The notes under the pieces are model-generated. The model had not been told where the DNA came from. It did not search any database and saw only the letters and a list, made by a program, of their open reading frames with translations. This document shows, piece after piece, positions 60,277 to 64,000 of a DNA stretch of 64,000 bases. This DNA comes from G965276765 sp965276825 (GTDB lineage: Bacteria; Actinomycetota; Acidimicrobiia; Acidimicrobiales; Palsa-688), in contig OZ255630.1 of NCBI GenBank assembly GCA_965276825.1, positions 744,001 through 808,000 on the forward strand. Direction: 5' to 3'. A program made the translations under genes and the position numbers. Within the stretch, counting starts at the first letter, position 1. Each line of letters begins with the position of its first letter.

Positions 60277-60303
60277 GGGGCACGGAGCCTGAGGGGCACG
60301 GAG
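60272..60303 (+). repeat. 16-bp tandem duplication at the end of the GAF-ANTAR gene
   Basis: Two exact, adjacent copies of CCTGAGGGGCACGGAG (60272-60287 and 60288-60303). The first contains the stop codon, so the repeat extends the 3' end of the message. Looks like a small slippage duplication. Confidence 0.8.
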
Positions 60304-60372
60304 TCCTGCGTCGCGACGGCCCCAGCAGGGTAAGTCCCGGACCACATACGACGAGGACCGAGCGAGGGTGTC

Positions 60373-60930
60373 ATGAGCAACGAGTTGACCGGCAAGCGGG
60401 TGGCGTTCCTGGTGGCCGCGGAGGGCATCGAGCAGGTGGAGTTGACCACGCCGTGGGAGGCGGTGCGCGACGCAGGAGGCGAGCCGGTCCTGGTCGCTCC
60501 CCGGGCCGGCGAGGTGCAAGCCTTCAACCACCTCGACCGGGGCGACACCTTCCCCGTCGACCAGGTCGTCGCCGACGCCGACGTGGCGACCTTCGCCGGC
60601 CTCGTGCTGCCCGGCGGGGTGGCCAATCCCGACGCGCTCCGCACCGACCCGGCTGCGGTCGCGTTCGCCGCGTCGTTCTTCTCCGCCGGCAAGCCGGTCG
60701 GGGTCATCTGCCACGGGCCGTGGACGCTGGTGGAGGCGGGGGTGGTGGACGGGCGGACGATGACGTCGTGGCCCAGCCTGAGGACCGACATCACCAACGC
60801 CGGGGGCACCTGGGTGGACGAGGAGGTCCACGTCGACCGCTCGGGCCCGAACACCATGGTGTCGAGCCGCAAGCCCGATGACCTTCCTGCGTTCTGCGAG
60901 GCCGTCGTGGAGCACCTCTCCGGGGCCTGA
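60373..60930 (+). CDS. DJ-1/PfpI-family protein (type 1 glutamine amidotransferase-like)
   Basis: 185 aa from the ATG at 60373. The nucleophile elbow ICHGPWTLVEAG carries Cys-His, the Glu is in AAEGIEQVELTTPWEAV, and VLPGGVANPDALR is typical of the PfpI/YhbO branch. Members are stress proteins with protease, glyoxalase or deglycase claims. Sits in the stress-gene group with the sigma factor and GAF-ANTAR protein. Two GC-rich stems follow the stop. Confidence 0.9.
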   Translation: MSNELTGKRVAFLVAAEGIEQVELTTPWEAVRDAGGEPVLVAPRAGEVQAFNHLDRGDTFPVDQVVADADVATFAGLVLPGGVANPDALRTDPAAVAFAASFFSAGKPVGVICHGPWTLVEAGVVDGRTMTSWPSLRTDITNAGGTWVDEEVHVDRSGPNTMVSSRKPDDLPAFCEAVVEHLSGA

Positions 60931-60932
60931 GG

Positions 60933-60980
60933 CCCCCCGCGTGGGGGGATGACCGCGGGGGCTCCGGGGTACAGCCCCGG
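60933..60980. terminator. Adjacent GC-rich hairpins between the PfpI-like gene and glgX
   Basis: CCCCCC-GCGT-GGGGGG (60933-60948) is a strong stem 2 bp after the stop codon; CCGGGG-TACAG-CCCCGG (60964-60980) ends 2 bases before the glgX ATG. The first may end the upstream transcript. The second lies where a ribosome would bind and could lower glgX translation. Confidence 0.5.
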
Positions 60981-60982
60981 CC

Positions 60983-63088
60983 ATGGTCCTCCCCGGTCAC
61001 CCCTTTCCCCTCGGCGCCACCCCTGAGGAGGGAGGCACCAACTTCGCGCTGTACTCCGAGGTCGCCGATGCGGTTGAGGTCTGCCTCTTCGACGAGTCGG
61101 GGAACGAGCGGCGCGTGGAGCTCACCGAGTCGTTCGCCAACATCTTCCACGGGCTGATCGAGGAGGTCGGTCCCGGGCAGCACTACGGATTCCGGGTCCA
61201 CGGTCCGTGGGATCCCGCGTCGGGACTGCGTGGCAATCCCGCCAAGCTGCTGCTCGATCCCCACGCCAGGGCCATCGACGGTCCGGTGGTGTGGGACGAG
61301 GCGGTGTTCACCTACCGCTTCGACGACCCCGAGGCGCGCAACGACGACGACTCGGCGCCGGCCATGCCCCGCTGCGTGGTGGTCGACGGCACCTTCGACT
61401 GGGGCGACGACCGGCCGCCGCTCACCGCGCTCGAGGACACGATCGTCTACGAGACCCACGTCAAGGGGTTCACCGCACGCCACCCCGAGATCCCCGAGGC
61501 CATCCGCGGCACCTACTCGGGCCTCGCCCACCCGGCGGCGACGCGCTACCTCGAGGACCTCGGGGTCACCGCGGTGGAGCTGCTCCCGGTCCACCAGTTC
61601 GTCCAGGACTCCCACCTGCTCGAGAAGGGCCTGCGCAACTACTGGGGCTACAACTCGATCGGTTTCCTCGCCCCCCACGCCGAGTACCGGTCGGGCGACG
61701 GTCCCGCCAGCCAGGTCGCCGAGTTCAAGGCCATGGTCAAGGCGCTGCACGCGGCAGGGCTCGAGGTGATCCTCGACGTGGTGTTCAATCACACCGCCGA
61801 GGGCAATCACCTCGGGCCGACCCTGTCGTTCAAGGGCATCGACAACCGGGCCTACTACCGGCTGGTGGACGACGATCCGGCCAGCTACTTCGACACGACG
61901 GGCACCGGCAACAGCTTCAACGTCGGGCACGCCGCGCCGCTTGGGCTGATCATGGACTCGCTGCGCTACTGGGTGACCGAGATGCACGTCGACGGGTTCC
62001 GCTTCGACCTGGCCACGACGCTGACCCGACAGACCGGGGCGGTCGACCAGCACAGCTCGTTCCTCGATCTCGTGTTCCAGGATCCTGTGCTGGCGCCGGT
62101 CAAGCTCATCGCGGAGCCGTGGGACATCGGCGACCACGGCTATCAGGTCGGCGGCTTCCCGGCGCGATGGTCCGAGTGGAACGGCAAGTACCGCGACTGC
62201 ATCCGTGACGTGTGGCGGGCCGAGCCTGGTCGCCTCGGCGAGCTCGCGCAGCGCCTCACGGGCAGCCCCGACATCTACGAGGGCGCGGGGCGGGGCCCGA
62301 CCGCCAGCGTCAACTTCGTGACCGCCCACGACGGCTTCACGCTGGCTGATCTGACCGCCTACAACGAGAAGCACAACGAGGCCAACGGGGAGGGCAACAA
62401 CGACGGGGACAACAGCCACGACTCGTGGAATTGCGGCGTCGAGGGGCCGACCGACGACGCGGACGTCACCGCCCTGCGCGATCGGCAGCGGCGCAACTTC
62501 CTCGCCACCCTCCTGGTCAGCCACGGGATCCCGATGATCCTCGGCGGCGACGAGATCGGCCGGACGCAGCGGGGCAACAACAACGCCTACTGCCACGACG
62601 ACGAGCTGTCGTGGTTCGACTGGAGCCACGTCGACGAGGACCTCCTGGCCTTCACCCGGGCGGTCATCAGCTTCCGGTGGGCCCACCCGGTGCTGCGTCG
62701 GCGCAAGTACGCCATCGGCGGACCCGACGACGGCAGGGAGGCCGCCGGCCAGGTCGCCATGCTGCGGGCCGACGGCGTGGTCATGGAGGAGGCCGACTGG
62801 GCCGACCCGAGCAACAAGGCCCTGATGGTCAGCTTCAACGGCCGCCGACCCTACGAGCCCATCGAGCCGGAGCTCTCCGGTGAGGAGCGCACTGACGGCC
62901 GGGTGCTGCTGGCCGTCAACGCCGCGGAGATCGACATCGACTTCGTGATGCCCGACGCCAGCTTCGGTCGCTCGTGGCGCCTGGTCCTCACCACCGACCC
63001 CGACGGCGAGCCGGGCGGCGTCGCCATCACCGCGGGGGAGAAGATCCCCGTCTCGAGTCGCACCCTCCTCGCCTTCGAGGGGGTCTGA
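60983..63088 (+). CDS. glgX: Glycogen debranching enzyme GlgX (isoamylase-type, GH13)
   Basis: 701 aa. N-terminal CBM48-like domain (PFPLGATPEEGGTNFALYSE) then the GH13 barrel. Catalytic residues: nucleophile Asp in GFRFDLATTL, acid Glu in IAEPWDIGDHGYQ, third Asp in VTAHDGFTLADL. It cleaves alpha-1,6 branches of glycogen limit dextrin. No ribosome-binding site is visible and a stem-loop ends just before the ATG, so translation may be controlled or weak. The family start PGHPFPLGAT supports this Met. Confidence 0.95.
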   Translation: MVLPGHPFPLGATPEEGGTNFALYSEVADAVEVCLFDESGNERRVELTESFANIFHGLIEEVGPGQHYGFRVHGPWDPASGLRGNPAKLLLDPHARAIDGPVVWDEAVFTYRFDDPEARNDDDSAPAMPRCVVVDGTFDWGDDRPPLTALEDTIVYETHVKGFTARHPEIPEAIRGTYSGLAHPAATRYLEDLGVTAVELLPVHQFVQDSHLLEKGLRNYWGYNSIGFLAPHAEYRSGDGPASQVAEFKAMVKALHAAGLEVILDVVFNHTAEGNHLGPTLSFKGIDNRAYYRLVDDDPASYFDTTGTGNSFNVGHAAPLGLIMDSLRYWVTEMHVDGFRFDLATTLTRQTGAVDQHSSFLDLVFQDPVLAPVKLIAEPWDIGDHGYQVGGFPARWSEWNGKYRDCIRDVWRAEPGRLGELAQRLTGSPDIYEGAGRGPTASVNFVTAHDGFTLADLTAYNEKHNEANGEGNNDGDNSHDSWNCGVEGPTDDADVTALRDRQRRNFLATLLVSHGIPMILGGDEIGRTQRGNNNAYCHDDELSWFDWSHVDEDLLAFTRAVISFRWAHPVLRRRKYAIGGPDDGREAAGQVAMLRADGVVMEEADWADPSNKALMVSFNGRRPYEPIEPELSGEERTDGRVLLAVNAAEIDIDFVMPDASFGRSWRLVLTTDPDGEPGGVAITAGEKIPVSSRTLLAFEGV

Positions 63089-63265
63089 TCGGGTCCGGCA
63101 CCGGCGTCTGACCCGGGCCGGCATCGGGGTCTGACCGGGGCCGGCCCCGGGGGCCAGGCTGAGAAGTCCCGAAGTTCGTGCCGCTGCCCGCCTGACCGGC
63201 CCTTCGGGCGGGTACAACGGCGACAGGCGCCCGCACGCTGCGCGGTGGCCCAAGGAGACATCGCC
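63089..63265. repeat. Intergenic region with short imperfect direct repeats and a stem
   Basis: Right after glgX about three imperfect copies of a 22-24 bp GC-rich unit (GGCCGGCATCGGGGTCTGAC-like) run from 63091 to about 63150. A CCCGCC/GGCGGG stem lies at 63187-63212 and could end transcription. No gene is seen in the 177 bp. Confidence 0.5.
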
Positions 63266-63523
63266 ATGTTGGCATCGATCATCGGCTGGGTCGTCGTCGG
63301 AGGGATCCTCGGCTTCCTGGCCAGGCTGCTCGTCCCCGGCCCTGACCCCATGTCCGTGCCGGCGACCATCCTGCTCGGGATCGCCGGCCAGCTCGTGGCC
63401 GGCCTGATCTTCTACGCCCTCTTCGGCGTCGCCGTCGGGTGGATCATCGGCCTGCTGTTCACGATGGGCCTGCTCCTCGTGTCGAGGCGCACCGGCATCG
63501 GTCGCAAGGCCGGGCGGGTCTAG
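63266..63523 (+). CDS. GlsB/YeaQ/YmgE-family membrane protein
   Basis: 85 aa from the ATG at 63266, which has AAGGAG at 63252-63257; an in-frame GTG at 63245 is less likely. Three hydrophobic segments (IIGWVVVGGILGFLARLLVP, ATILLGIAGQLVAGLIFYAL, VGWIIGLLFTMGLLLV) give the transglycosylase-associated/GlsB layout. A stress-linked small membrane protein of unclear function. Fits the sigma factor/PfpI-like group. Confidence 0.85.
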   Translation: MLASIIGWVVVGGILGFLARLLVPGPDPMSVPATILLGIAGQLVAGLIFYALFGVAVGWIIGLLFTMGLLLVSRRTGIGRKAGRV

Positions 63524-63540
63524 CCCTGCTCCAGCCCGGT

Positions 63541-64000
63541 CTAGCGCGATCTGACGCGGCCTACGTCGTCACCGATGAGCTTCACGACCCGGCCGCCGGC
63601 GGCGGCCACCACGTCCGCGGCGAGGGACCCGAAGTCGTCGACCAGGGCGGTCAGCTCGGCCTCGCTCGAGGTGGCCGCGGTGCAGGTGAACTCGGTCAGG
63701 TCGGCGAAGCCGACCGCGCCGGGCGGCGCGGCGGCCCGCTGGCCCGGCGGGCCGCCTCGGTCGGCGCCGTCGGCCTCGAGGAGCAGACGCTCGAAGGCGG
63801 TGAGCAGGTGCCGGCGGTACAGGTAGGTGAGGAGGTCGCCCAGTGTGCCGAGGAGGTCGGCACCGACCGACCGGGCCACCGGCGTCGTCGGGTGGCTCCG
63901 CGCCCGGCGCGGTCCGCCCGGCCAGGAGGTCGTCGACCTCCGCGTGGGCCGACGCGATGGTCGAGAGGGCCTGGCTCATCACTCGCGTCTGGTGGCGGAG
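63541..64000 (-). pseudogene. Adenylate/guanylate cyclase, frameshifted and truncated (continues past the window)
   Basis: Enters from the right edge on the minus strand. The first frame (to about 63880) has MSQALSTIASAHAEVDDLLA, then the family sequence continues one frame over with VARSVGADLLGTLGDLLTYL, indicating one indel near 63880. The class III cyclase domain begins AVGFADLTEFTCTAATSSEA and GGRVVKLIGDDV, then stops after ten more residues (GRVRSR-stop at 63541). The second metal-binding and catalytic half of the domain is missing. Either broken or misread. Confidence 0.65.

Noticed and set aside
1..64000. tRNA, rRNA, CRISPR array, prophage, integrase or transposase
   Set aside because: Looked for along the window; no cloverleaf-like sequence, regularly spaced repeat, or transposase/integrase motif was recognised.

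Overview
The window is high-GC DNA with start codons rich in GTG and many 1-4 bp stop/start overlaps. Mycothiol-synthase-like (MshD) and luciferase-like (LLM) oxidoreductases, a GAF-ANTAR protein and a kdpFABC/kdpDE locus all point to an actinomycete. The density of class III CoA-transferases and acyl-CoA genes would fit Acidimicrobiia or a relative, but the class is an inference. No rRNA, tRNA, CRISPR array, integrase or insertion sequence was seen.

Region 1 (1-16.4 kb) is an acyl-CoA catabolic island. It starts with the end of a branched-chain-amino-acid/carboxylate ABC transporter (a LivM-LivG fusion and LivF). Then come class III CoA-transferases, two acyl-CoA synthetases, two crotonases, a nitronate monooxygenase, and a thiolase-like protein with a DUF35 partner. 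Three CoA-transferases lie in tandem (10.4-14.0 kb). Two of them carry clustered frameshifts, and one acyl-CoA synthetase lacks its N-terminus, so this part is either decaying or poorly sequenced. Region 2 (16.5-18.5 kb) is an LLM oxidoreductase divergent from a TetR regulator with two clear operators, followed by a VOC remnant.

Region 3 (18.4-28.0 kb) and region 6 (45.8-54.4 kb) look like two halves of one peptide-related system. Region 3 has a solitary peptide-ABC ATPase (DppF-like), a D-2-hydroxyacid dehydrogenase, a Gfo/Idh/MocA oxidoreductase, TldD and TldE/PmbA, two DUF4438 paralogues, a GntR regulator and an LLM oxidoreductase. Region 6 has dppABCD (without dppF), another Gfo/Idh/MocA oxidoreductase, a sulfotransferase-like/class IV aminotransferase pair, and an SDR-VOC pair. 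The same inverted repeat, ATTGTCG-N5-CGACAAT or a clear variant, sits at four promoters across both halves. I infer a regulon, most likely governed by the GntR protein at 26.5 kb.

Region 4 (28.0-37.7 kb) carries an MshD-like acetyltransferase, lgt, an unusual ketopantoate-reductase/amidase fusion, and a minus-strand hydrolase operon (SDR, M20, M19, DUF885 and S33-like hydrolase). Region 5 (37.9-45.8 kb) is the potassium locus: an extra 27-aa membrane peptide plus kdpF-A-B-C on the minus strand, divergent from kdpDE, with four OmpR-type half-sites between.

Region 7 (54.4-57.5 kb) is a tight cassette of PIG-L deacetylase, NodS-like methyltransferase, acyl-CoA-dehydrogenase-like protein and family 2 glycosyltransferase, which suggests synthesis of an undescribed glycoconjugate. 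Region 8 (57.5-64 kb) has a HAD phosphatase, an SRPBCC protein, a SigB/SigF-type sigma factor divergent from a GAF-ANTAR protein, a PfpI-like protein, glgX, a GlsB/YeaQ membrane protein and a broken adenylate cyclase running off the right edge.
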